DNA from: Chiua virens
Taxonomy: Eukaryota > Basidiomycota > Agaricomycetes > Boletales > Boletaceae
NCBI GenBank assembly: GCA_019787685.1
Contig: JAHNUO010000010.1
Location: forward strand, 310,001-374,000
Length of the DNA stretch: 64,000 nucleotides
Direction: 5' to 3'
Shown: positions 1 to 10,303 of the stretch, one piece after another
Position numbering within the stretch: position 1 is the stretch's first letter
How the letters are laid out: each line of letters opens with the position of its first letter
Notes under the pieces: generated by a model
What the model saw: the letters and a program-made list of their open reading frames with translations, nothing else
Databases searched by the model: none
What the model was told of the DNA's origin: nothing
Program-made: the position numbers and the translations under genes

Positions 1-1497
1 TCTGCTTTAGCGGCATCGGAGCGTTTCCAGCGGCTCACGTCGGCAGTCAGGGCATTTATTTGGCGATCTTGTGCTTTATTGGATGATTTCAAGGTCTCTA
101 TCTCCTTTTGAGCGGAGGCGAGTTCGCGCGACTGCGCCTCGTGGCGGCCTTGGAGCACTGTAAGTTGATCCTTCAGTTCCCCCATGGCTTTCTTGAGGTC
201 GGTCATCTCTTCGGGTATCAGAAAAATGGGATCAGCATGCCGATGGTCTAGACTAGTTTGGGTGATGCACGCACCTGCCTGTGTATCTCCAAGATCCGCA
301 TTCTGGTGGGTTGGCAGTAGGAATTGAGTCAATAAGGCACACCTAAGACCTATTGAGTGCAGGTACACTTACGTTGTGAACATGGCGACAAGGGAGGATA
401 TCACCGAGGTTCCGAACGGTGATTGTCTTCCCATGACCGATTGCGATGTCGTAGTTTTCTGAAATCGCCATTGTATTAACCGTGTCATTGTAGTCGATGT
501 CAGACCCGATTTTCGTGTGCGTCGCCATATCCCAGAACGATGCCGACGACTCGGCAGAGACTGCGATGAAGCGACGATTGTTTGGTAGAGCGACACACCC
601 CCATTTTTTCACACCGTTCGTGCGGATGGGCCATTGTGAGAGTGTTTCTCCGGTGGAGACGTCGAGATAGTGAATTTTACCGTCATGAGAGATGGCGTAG
701 AGGTGTGTATTGTCATTCCACGCAACGCATTGGTTTAAACTTGAGCCAGGTCCGATTGAGAATTCGTGGAGGAGATGGCCGTCCTCGACGTTGTAGACAC
801 GAATAGAGTGACCCCAGGCAGCGGTGGCGAGAAGACGTCCATCCGGTGAGAATTTGACCGCGGCCACCCACTCGTTATGTTGCAGTGTCAATAGTCGCTC
901 GCCCGTCGACCGCTCCCAGATACAAGCAGTGCCGTCATACGATCCGCTAGCGACTTTGGTCCCATCTGGAGAGATATCCGCCGCATACACTCCTTCTCGA
1001 TGGCCTCTCATCTCTCTCACCTGCTCGTGGCTCTCCACGTCCCACACCAACACAGAACCCCCACTCGATCCGCCCACGATCCATTTCCCATCGCTTGACA
1101 CAGCAATTGTGTTGCCCCAACCCCCCACATCTATTGGCCTTGCAACTTCCTTGCCATCCTCCAATTGCCATCGTCGAATTGTCTCTCCTGTTCCTCCACT
1201 CAAAATGTGTTTGCCCTCCATCAAGAACGCGACTGAATGTATGTCATCTCTCCCATCGATCTCGATTGTCTTCCGTACATTTTGCTGACTAGTCATGGCG
1301 GAGGACGTCTGGAGCTCCGTCACTGGGGGTTCAATTTCCTTCCCTTGATCTTGAACCGGGCTTCCTCCTGCTCGCGCAGTGTCATGGGACGTGGAAACAT
1401 CATCATCTGACACTTGAATTTCTGTCAGTACCGTCATTTCATCGGTCCCATCCATTGACTCACTGTTCTTCAGTTTTCCAGGTAACGTGTGAGACAT
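1..1497 (-). CDS. WD40-coiled-coil protein, array copy A (3' part off the window)
   Basis: First of five copies of the array gene; only the 5' part is inside the window. The ATG is at 1497. Exon 1 (1497-373, 375 codons) encodes a polar N-terminus of about 75 residues followed by seven WD40 blades, seen as repeats of the type SPDGxxxASGSxDxTxxIW. A 70-nt intron (372-303, GTAAGT...CCAG) follows. Exon 2 (302 to the window edge) starts the linker and coiled coil (heptad-rich stretch beginning MTDLKKAMGELKDQL). WD40 propellers are protein-docking platforms, so a cytoplasmic scaffold is inferred. The copy is nearly identical to copy D (18506-21039) but keeps the start codon that D lost. Nothing in the visible part is broken; the missing 3' part prevents a verdict on integrity. 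Confidence 0.8.
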
Positions 1498-1600
1498 TTT
1501 TCGGCTAGGTGGACGATGACAGAAAATAGGATACGTGGAGGTTTATTTACAAGGGCGCTTTTTCAACACAACCTACACGTGCCTCTTTATCTGATCCCAT
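1498..1600 (-). promoter_or_regulatory. Conserved proximal promoter of WD40 copy A
   Basis: The roughly 100 bp upstream of the ATG is conserved in all five copies. It contains a perfect E-box CACGTG (1576-1581), 79 bp before the start, next to a GATAAAGAGG-like stretch on the coding strand. The E-box is a known bHLH-factor site; its use here is inferred from conservation only. Confidence 0.4.
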
Positions 1601-2219
1601 CACATTGCACTATCCACTATGCCCTTGATGCTTGTTCCCGCCTGGTCATCGCAGCCAATGAATTTCTAATCAAGGTGATGGGCCACTATGAAAACGAAAT
1701 TCCACCCATTAGATAACCAGTGATGTTGACGGAGCTGTGAATGCGTTACAAGACTTCTCCTTGTCCAAGTCAAGTAGGCATTCAGTTACTTTCTAGAAAT
1801 GGTGGCCCACTGATATCATAGGCAAGTTTCCACCCAATTACCCGTCGGCCCAAAGTGACACAAAAACCATGTATAGTGGGGAAAGTGGATCGGATACTCT
1901 TTTCTTGCACTGCTAACGCATTCGTGGTCATGATTGCAGTGATAAAGATTGGAGTCCGTCCATTGTATTCCTCTCCGCTTAAGTAAAACTAAATATCTGA
2001 TGCTACTACTACCCTGCTACTTCTCAGTTCCCTTCTGCGTTCCTTGTTTGTGACCATCTACCGCATTGTCGTGACCTACATATTTTTTATAGAAAAAATG
2101 GCGGTGTGTGGCTACTAGGCCAGTTGGTGACGAGGAGGCGCAATGGTACGGTAAGTACCTAAGTACTTGATCTACTCTGAGAGCATCCTTCCGAGAAGTC
2201 CCGGCGGCAGGGTTGTTTT
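1600..2219. other. Spacer between WD40 copies A and B, first part
   Basis: No gene is recognised here. The sequence is repeated almost unchanged at about 21180-21807 and in a more divergent form at about 9030-9370 and 16460-16660, so it belongs to the duplicated unit. Short ORFs on both strands do not keep their frame between copies. Confidence 0.5.
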
Positions 2220-2510
2220 TTAGCATCTGTGTTGCTCATCAAACTGGCCGGTTGGTCCGTGTATCTGACTTGAAGCATCTTCAGTTCCCGCGACACCATG
2301 TCTTCTCCCGTCGTATAGCAGAAATGGCCTCTGAAGGGAGGTGATCAGGGATGCTCGACCGCCGGGGTCACACTGAGGTAGGACGGTCAATCTGTGTAGG
2401 CTCAGACAGCAACCCGAGGGCGGTGTCCCGTGCGAGCTCATGAGTGAGGACGAGATGGGGACGGTGCCGCGCCGAGACAACCGTAGGACGCTCGGGGACT
2501 AGTGGGGTCT
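2220..2510 (-). pseudogene. Degenerate reading-frame fragment repeated in spacers
   Basis: On the minus strand a recognisable protein-like stretch recurs in the spacers: a block with THEL, LSEP and QID motifs followed by a GEDG-type tail. It is present here, at 9414-9650 (there with GVTPAVEHP between the blocks) and at 21808-22100. The present copy has a stop between the conserved blocks and small indels relative to the 9414 copy. I do not recognise the family. Frame-conserved similarity between divergent copies suggests decayed coding sequence rather than random spacer. Confidence 0.3.
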
Positions 2511-2977
2511 CAATATGATCAGTGTGGAGATGGCCATAGCATATAGAAAGCCTCTGTCTGTCTCATAGATACTCTCTCACAACCGCACGGGAAGTACCTT
2601 CAAACATTGTAGGCAATGCCCACGATCTACATCTGAATCACTCTATAGCTATGCATTGGCCCTGGCGCTCTGCACACACATATCTGAATCAAACACCACC
2701 TCAGCTGAGTCTGAAACTGTTCTATCATTATATCAGGCTCGGTGTCGACTTGAAGGAGCCCAAAGACATTGGGAATGTTGAGTGGGCTACGAGTTGAAAA
2801 CAGTTACGTAAGGACAATACAACACAATAGGTGATCGACTTGGAACAAAACGGACGTGTACTGCAGGAAACGATAGACGGAAGCTACAAGAGTCAACGGA
2901 GTCGGAAAGAGATGGACTTGCGGCAATGAGCCGTTGAAACGAAATCGGTGGCAACAGTATTGCACCAATCCTACATC

Positions 2978-5564
2978 TTATCCCGTGATAACCTTTGCCT
3001 TGACGACGTTCGTCACAGTAAGGGTATTCTTCTTGTTGAGACCGACCCCAGACTGCGTGATCACCTCCTTTGACAAACCCAACTGCGTGGTACACAATAC
3101 AAACTGACTCGATTTTTTCGCTGCACCGCCCGGGTCGACTTCCATCGTTTCCCCATCTAACATCTTCGGTGGACGAATCGCTTCGACTCGGTAGTCGGCC
3201 GACAGTGCGTTCATGATCGACTTAGTGAGCTGTCCCACGGTGGTGAGGATGAAGGATATCCGACCCCGGAATTTCGACCCGATCATCTCTTTTGCAGCGG
3301 AGGCGGAAGGGGAACAACCAGCAGTGACAATGATATCACAAAGTCCGTCCATCGTAGATGCGATAAGCATGTCCGGGTTGCTTGAACAGGTTGGTGAGAG
3401 AGAAGCGTAGGTCAGCGATCGCCAGCAGGCAGATATTGTTTGTGACTCTATTATTCACCATCAGCGGAACAATCAATGACGCGCTGAGATTAATTCTTCA
3501 CCTAATTTCCGGACTATGCTGTATAATTCACGGATGAGCCGATTGGGCCCGCTATCCACGGACCACGAAGACATGATCCCACACAGGTGATAGATAAGGT
3601 AGGCACGAAAGGCGACGGGGAGATACGCAACGACCTCGGTGCGTGAGTTACTTCGTAATCGGTTCACCAGAGATTGTCCGATACATTCGGTGACCTTCGT
3701 TGCAATAGAAACTTGTTCCTCCGTTGGGTTCGTAGTGCGGGGCTGGAAATTGTGGATGATACGATCGGCGATGAACGTGGAACTCCAATCTATCTTCTCA
3801 TTGAGTTGTTGGAGTATTTCGATGATATTCATCTCTGCACGTGCGTCGGCCTGAGCAATGAAATTTTGAACGATAAATGGTGTGCGCTGATTTTGTTCGA
3901 CGACGGACTTGAGCTGTCTAAACTGCTCATCGTACCATTTCCGGGCCTGGACAGTTTGAGATTGGGAGAACTGGAGTTCCTCGCGCACGGCAATGAGCTC
4001 CTCTGAATCACGACGGCGTTCCTCGAGTTCCTTGTTCGCAGCGGCGAGCTCTTCTGCTTTGGTGGCATCGGAGCGTTTCCAGCGTCCCACGTCGGTAGTC
4101 AGAGCATTTATTTGGCGATCTTTTGCTTTATTGGACGATTTCAAGGTCTCTAGCTCGTTTTGAGCCGAGGCGAGCTCGCGCGACTGCGCCTCGTGGCGGC
4201 CTTGGAGCACTGTAAGTTGATCCTTCAGTTCCCCCATGGCTTTCTTGAGGTCGGTCATCTCTGCGGGTATTAGAAAACCGGGATCAGCATGTCAATGGTC
4301 TAGACTAGTTTGGGTGATGCATGCACCTGCCTGTGTACGATGGGATGTCATTCTTTCTCCAGGATCCACATTCTGGGGGGTTGGCAGTAGAAATTGAGTC
4401 AATAAGGCACATATAATGCCTGCTAATTCTACAGGTACACTTACATTGGGAACATAGCGAGAAGGGAGGATATCACCGAGGTTCCGAACGGTGATCGTCG
4501 TACCATAGCCGATTGCGATGTCGTAGTTTTCTGAAATCGCCATTGTATTAACCATGTCATTGTAGTCAATGTCAGATCCGATTTTCGACTGTGTCGTCGT
4601 ATCCCAGAACGATATTGACGAGTGGGCAGAGACTGCAATGAAGCTACGATTGTTTGGCAGAGCGATGCACCCCCGTTTTCTCGCGCCGTCTGTGCGGATG
4701 GGCCATGAGAGTGTTTCTCCGGTGGAAACGTCAAGGTAGTGGATTCTACTACCGACAAGAGAGATGGCATAGAGGTGTGTGCCATCATTCCATGCAAGGC
4801 ATTGGTTGAAAATTGAGCCAACTTTGATGGGGAATTCTTGGAGGAGATGCATCTTTGACGTTGTAGACGCGAACAGAACGACTCCAGGTGGCAGTTGCAA
4901 GAAGACGTCCGTCTGGTGAGAATTTGACCGCGACCACATCGTTATCATGTTCCAGTGTCAGTAGTTGCTCGCCCGTCGACTGCTCCCAGATGCAGGCAGT
5001 CTTGTCCCATGACCCGCTAGCGATTTTGGTCCCATCTGGCGAGATATCCACCGCAATAACTCCTCTTGTGTGTCCTCTCATCTCTCTCACCTGCTCGTGG
5101 CTTTCCACGTTCCACACCAACACACGTCCTCCATCCGAACCGCCCACGATCCACTTCCCATCACTTGATACAGCAATGGCATTGGCCCAACCCCCCACAT
5201 CTATTGGCCTTGCAACTTCCTCGGTATCCTCCAATCGCCATCGTCGAATTTTCCCTTCCTTTCCTCCACTCAAAACCTGTTTGCCCCCCATCAGGAACGC
5301 GACTGGATATATGGCATCTCTCCCATCGATCTCGATTATCTTCCGTACATTTTGCTGGCTGGTCATAGCGGAGGACGTCTGGGGCCCCATCACTGGGCAT
5401 TCAATCTCCTTCCCTTCATCTTGAACCGGGCTTCCTCCTGCTCGTGCAGCGTCATGGGACGTGGGACCACCATCCAACAGTTGAGATTTCGTCAGTACCG
5501 TAATTTCATCGATCCCATCCATTGACTCACTGTTCACCAGTTTTCCAAGTAACCTACGAGACAT
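2978..5564 (-). pseudogene. WD40-coiled-coil gene, array copy B (2-bp frameshift)
   Basis: Same three-exon gene as the other array members: exon 1 5564-4445, intron 4444-4373, exon 2 4372-3502, intron 3501-3448, exon 3 3447-2978. Compared with copy E (22569-25154), its nearest relative, two bases are missing around 4850 (gagatg-catc against gagatggccatc). This breaks the frame in WD40 blade 4, so the propeller, coiled coil and C-terminal module are in different frames. All other splice sites and the stop at 2978 are preserved and no further stops were seen, so the lesion is recent or a sequence error. If it is real, the product would be a truncated propeller of about 250 residues. Confidence 0.75.
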
Positions 5565-5700
5565 TTTTCGGCTAGGTGGATGACGACAGAAAATAGGGTA
5601 CGTAGGAGGTTTATTTGCAAGTGCGGCGCTTTTTCGCGTAGCCTACACGTGCCTCTTTATCGGATCCCATCAGATCGCACTATCCCCTGTGGCCTTGATG
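5565..5700 (-). promoter_or_regulatory. Conserved proximal promoter of WD40 copy B
   Basis: Upstream block with the E-box CACGTG at 5646-5651, 82 bp before the ATG, matching the equivalent position in the other copies. Confidence 0.4.
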
Positions 5701-6352
5701 CTTCTTCCCCGCCTGACCTGTATCTCCTCCCGAGTCCTTGAGTTGCTATCATGACCTTCATGAGAGTCCCGCAATCGTCGTCTGCCCTGAGTCGTACACA
5801 CTAATTCAACGTCGTCCATGTCCACGCCCGAATCAACCTGAATACCAAGCCCTCAGCTTTGGCAATTTCGTGTCTTTTCGTCTTCGCTCTTCACCCCTTT
5901 CAAGTTGTCCCACTGGTTATCTGATCTGTCGGCGGAATGGTGGTTCTTTACTGGTCAGGCTGCTCAAAATTTACGTCCATGTCCATCCACACACCCACCA
6001 CTATGTCCAACTTTCTTTTGCACTTCTCAAGCTATGCCAACGTCTCCTCTATCTCATCGCACCCTCCACCGAGGTCAACATGGATTCAACGACCCACTTG
6101 TCTTTCTGAGCATCTGGATCACCATCTCTACCTCATCTCTTTGGACGATAATGTTGACTTTGTGGCAACATCCTCATGACCCAGTCTTCGCCCAGAGACA
6201 CCTCTGTGGAGATCATACCTCTATTTCCATGTCCCATTATTCATCTGACAATGTCGGGTATAAAAACACTTCTACTGCAATAATACGCATCTGTCCACAG
6301 GATATCCTGATCCTAGTCTAGCAATACATAACGAATGGAGATTGAATTGATG
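5701..6352. other. Conserved spacer between WD40 gene and membrane-protein gene
   Basis: Repeated at about 13200-13915 and 25290-25941. It contains a TATAAAAA motif on the plus strand (around 6259) in all three copies, about 95 bp beyond the 3' end of the minus-strand membrane gene. Plus-strand ORFs do not keep frame between copies and no protein family is recognised. Confidence 0.4.
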
Positions 6353-7580
6353 TTATACCTCCGCCTTGACCGATTTTTCTGAGTGGCAATTGCTCGATTT
6401 GGACGGCTGCGAAGCATGCAGATGAACTGCAGTCTGGGCATGACCTGATTCCGAATGCTGGCCTGTCAGATCGCCAAACGCAAACTCCAGCGAGGTGAGG
6501 TGTTGCGACCCAGTGTCTCTCGTCCACGCCCTCCCCTCGGCCACACGAAGGATGAGCATCTGTGGCGAGATGCACTACAAGTACGATGCAATATGAGTTA
6601 TCCACGTCCCCATGACTCGGAGACGCGGGTCACACTTACAGTAAACATCCCGTAAAGCGATAAGAGCAGGACCGAGAACTCGCTTTGCATTCCAAAGGCG
6701 ACCAGGAAGGCGATCCCAAATAGGGTGTACGGGAGCGCGGACTCGACGATGACAGACGCCGTCGTAAAGTATGTGGATGCAAATTCCGGGCCGAGTTCAT
6801 TGCGCATGATCCGCGCATAAGAGACGATTCATGCACAGATGATGCTCGTCGTGATGACATTGAGACCAATAGTCAGCGAGAAATATGCAAGCCCAACGTT
6901 TGCCGCGAACCCGGCGAAAAAGTCGGTATTTGGAGACCCTGAAGCATACAACTCGAGGATGCCAAAGACTGCCCAGTAACTGTGTTGAACATAATGGTGT
7001 TGAGGGATACAGCAGACTTACCAAGTGTGGCCAGCCAGAGTACACACGGGAACAAAATGACCTTCCAATTGCCGCACCAGACTGTCCAGCAACGGTGGAT
7101 CTACGACAAATTGAGCAAACTAGATCATTTTGCCACCTTTGAAGTGCTCACAAGTGAAGCATCGCTCATCAGTTGGAGGAGAATGGATGCTGTCGATCCG
7201 AGCATTTCGTACTAAACGGAGGATTACTCCAAGAAATACGCGGTAGATCCTCCTGGCCAATCTTGATGCACTACCCACATTGCCTGGGCCATGATAGACT
7301 GCGTCGCCACGAATACGGTAATGCAGAGGAGCAGTGCGGTGCTGAAGCACATGAAAAACCTATTAGAGCCATGGCGAACCTTTGCTTTGCGCAGCCGGTT
7401 CATGGTCTGAAAGTACAACACTAATTCGACACCTAGTGCGAACCCAGTGATAGATGAACAAGATGGAAGTGTTCGGAACTAGGACGAACCATATAGAATA
7501 GCGTTGAATATGTTTCCAACATAGAATGAGTTTTGAAACAGTGGATCTACCTGTCCATAACGTGCGCTGAGCATGGTCAT
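6353..7580 (-). pseudogene. Multipass membrane protein, copy 1 (three nonsense changes)
   Basis: Related to the intact gene at 13916-15148, with the same start context (ATGACCATG at 7580), exon borders and stop at 6353. Three in-frame stops are visible against copy 2: TAT to TAA and TGG to TAG in the exon around 7215-7235, and CGA to TGA around 6832. The product would end after about 75-80 residues. The CGA-to-TGA change is a CpG transition, as expected for deamination of methylated cytosine. The gene lies just upstream of WD40 copy B on the same strand, the same order as in the two other units. Confidence 0.7.
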
Positions 7581-8852
7581 CCGTGAAACGACGCTTCCCG
7601 CTCATTGCAGCCAAGGTACTAGTATCCGAAGAAACCGACGGTCTCCTCTTTGTTGTTCGGGAACGAAACATCACCTGTCTCCGCGAGGAAGAAGTGACCT
7701 TTGGTAATGTATAATCGTTCAATGACGCTGAGTGATTTGTCGATTAAAATAGGAATAGCCCACGGCCGTTATCTCCAAGGCTACTCACATGCTCAACCAA
7801 ACCGACCACCCACAAAACTTCCATGTTGTTCGACGAGCACCATTCTGCAATCGTTTTTCCAGACTGGCACTGTCGACTCCATTTGATCCTCATCCAACCC
7901 TTATCAAGGACAGGCTTCAGAATCCAGATGTACTGCCCATTGGAGAATTTGGTGTTCCCTGATGACTTACCGACATTCTCGACTCGCAGTAAGGGTCTCA
8001 ATTATATAAGCAATATATCACACCTCTCACTGCAGACGTCACAATATCACTCTTAATTCTGCCTACCACGTATTTAGTCAGGTTGCTATCTAAGGGGAGA
8101 GATTTCTGAAGGAGAATGGGAGTATAAAAAACGATAGCCTCTGCTGTTGCATCGGACTAGTTCGCACTTTGACCCGGTTTTGCAACAGAGGCTCCAGAGA
8201 AATAGGGCTGAATTTTAGCTTCCACCAGTACGTCCTCCCATTCATGCCGCTCGGCGATGGCTAACAAGAAAAGAGACGAGCTGGAACTGGTCGACGGCGC
8301 ACCATGATTCCAAGATCTCATGTCGTTTGGGCGGTTCTTGTTATGGTGCGAATGGGTGAAGTTGAGGAGCGAGAAGCTGTTTAGGAACTCCCGGTTCCTC
8401 TAAATATGCATTGCAACGCACAACAGCGCGCTCGAAACAAACAAGTCGAAGGCAGCGAACTGGAGAATTCAAGGAGCGAGGAGCGGGCCCGTTCAAGCGC
8501 CAGTGAGGCCTCAGAGCCTCTTCCTTTGGAAAATCTTGGACTCGTCTTCACTCAGTGAGGCTCCAGTTTAGGAAACGTAAGTGATCATTCTGGGTGAGTA
8601 TCCAAGTTCTCGCGATGCCGCTTTTATCTTGTATCTTCATTTTTTGTCGAGCATCAATTGTAGATGGATCGCATGACGCCACTCGACTATCCACTCCCCG
8701 CGAACCATCACCTCCCCAATCTCATCGTTTCCTCACCCCCACCGTACGGGATGTCCACTCTGCATGGTACCTGACGATGGGAATGTTGGCAAAGCCATCT
8801 TCGTTCATGTCCAGATGGTGTTTGCCTCGGCGCACTTACCACCCAAAAACAG
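7581..8852. other. Spacer upstream of membrane-gene copy 1
   Basis: Duplicated at about 15149-16291. Minus-strand ORFs (for example 7744-8001, with an NNMEVLW stretch also found at 15170-15391) are partly shared between copies, but stops and indels differ. No family is recognised and no functional call is made. Confidence 0.35.
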
Positions 8853-9011
8853 CTTCAGTACTTCACGTCCTACGACGAGAATGTCTTCAGCGAAGGTCTG
8901 ATGGGGGAGCTTATGGGGGAGCTGAAGGATGCAACGCCATTGTACTTTGGACAACGGCAGGAGACGACCAGGGACGTCAAGTGCAAGTTGGAACTCCCTT
9001 TAACCCAATAA
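8853..9011 (+). pseudogene. Possible 3' exon fragment (53 codons), copy 1
   Basis: An open stretch beginning LQYFTSYDENVFSE and ending in PLTQ plus a stop. The copy at 16292-16453 keeps the same frame and the same stop, and differs by one 3-bp in-frame indel plus substitutions, which suggests past coding constraint. It is probably the last exon of a larger gene whose upstream part (about 8640-8850, with an HVQMVFAS-like stretch) is in another frame. I do not recognise the protein. Confidence 0.3.
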
Positions 9012-10303
9012 AAAACCATGTATAATGGGAAAAAAGTGGATCGGAACACTCTTTTACTGCACTGTTTGGTCCTTTCAACGCATCCATGGTGATGATTGCA
9101 GTGATAAAGATTGCTGTACGCCCCGTGTATTCCTCTCTGTTTGAAAGTCCGGTGCTACTACTACCCCGCTACCTCTAAGTTCGCTTTTGCGTTCCTTCTT
9201 TGGAACAATCTACAGCATCGTCGTGACCTACGTATTGTTATAGAAAAGGTGGTTACATGGCTACTACGCCTGCTGGTGACGAGGCGTAATAACACAGTAA
9301 GTACATAAGTCCTCGATCTACTCTGAGAGTGTCCTCCAGAGCCCCAGCAACAGGATTATTTACTTATCATCTGTGTTGCTCATCTAACTTGGGCACGTAC
9401 CCGGTTGGTGCATCTAAGCGCCTTCAGTTCCCGCGATACCGTCTTCTCCCGTCGTATAGCAGAAATGGCCATTGAAGGAGGTGGGGTGCTCGACCGCCGG
9501 GGTCACACCAATGGCGAGGTCAATCTGTGCAGGCTCAGACAGAAACCCCAGGGTGGCGTCCTGTGTGAGTTCATGGGTGAGAATGAGAATATGGGGACAA
9601 TGGCGCGCCGCGACGACTGTAGGACGTTCGGGTCTCGATATGATCAACATAGAGATGCTCGCAGCGTAAGTAAGTCTCTGTCTGTCCTATAGATACCCTC
9701 TTGCAACCGCATGGGATGTAATTTTGAACATTGTAGGGAATGACCGTTATCTACATCGCCCTATGCATCGGCCTGGCAAACAATCTGCATACACATATCA
9801 AACACTACCCTACTTTTACTGTTCCATTATTATGTTGTCAGTTTCGACTCGAATAGCCCCTCGGTCATGGATCCAAGGTCAGTATATATCTCGCTTTTAA
9901 CTGCTTGATGCTGGCCTGGTCATATTCACTTATGGGGCTGCGGCCGGCCCGGTGTCAAGGAACCTACTGACATTCAAGCTGCGAACACTGATTCGCTCGC
10001 GAGTGGTTGGATGTTCAGTGCTATTTGGATATTCATTCGCTTATTGCGAGAGCAATCCACCCAGGAGTGTCTAGTGTGAGAAAGTAGAGCAAAAAACAGT
10101 ATGATAGCATTCGGAATCGCAAGCGAAAATAGTACGACCCAGGGACATGGCTGGGAAGGACGGTACAAACACAATGGGTAATCAATTTGGAACGAAAAGG
10201 ACGTGTACTGCAAGAAACGATAGACGGAAGCTATAACACAGCCAAAAAGAGATCAAAGAGACGTTGAAACGGAACTTCTGAGACGACGGTACTGCACCTC
10301 ACC
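9012..10303. other. Spacer between unit 1 and WD40 copy C
   Basis: Contains a second copy of the degenerate minus-strand fragment (9414-9650) and the unoccupied target (TACA, 9211-9214) of the TIR element found at 16668-17716. It is duplicated in part at 16460-18505 and more distantly at 1900-2960. No intact gene is seen. Confidence 0.45.

Noticed and set aside
824..1288. Long plus-strand ORFs opposite the WD40 exons (also 4888-5424, 12199-12666, 20408-20872, 24478-25014)
   Set aside because: They mirror the coding strand's codon periodicity, have no start context or family similarity, and overlap well-supported exons.
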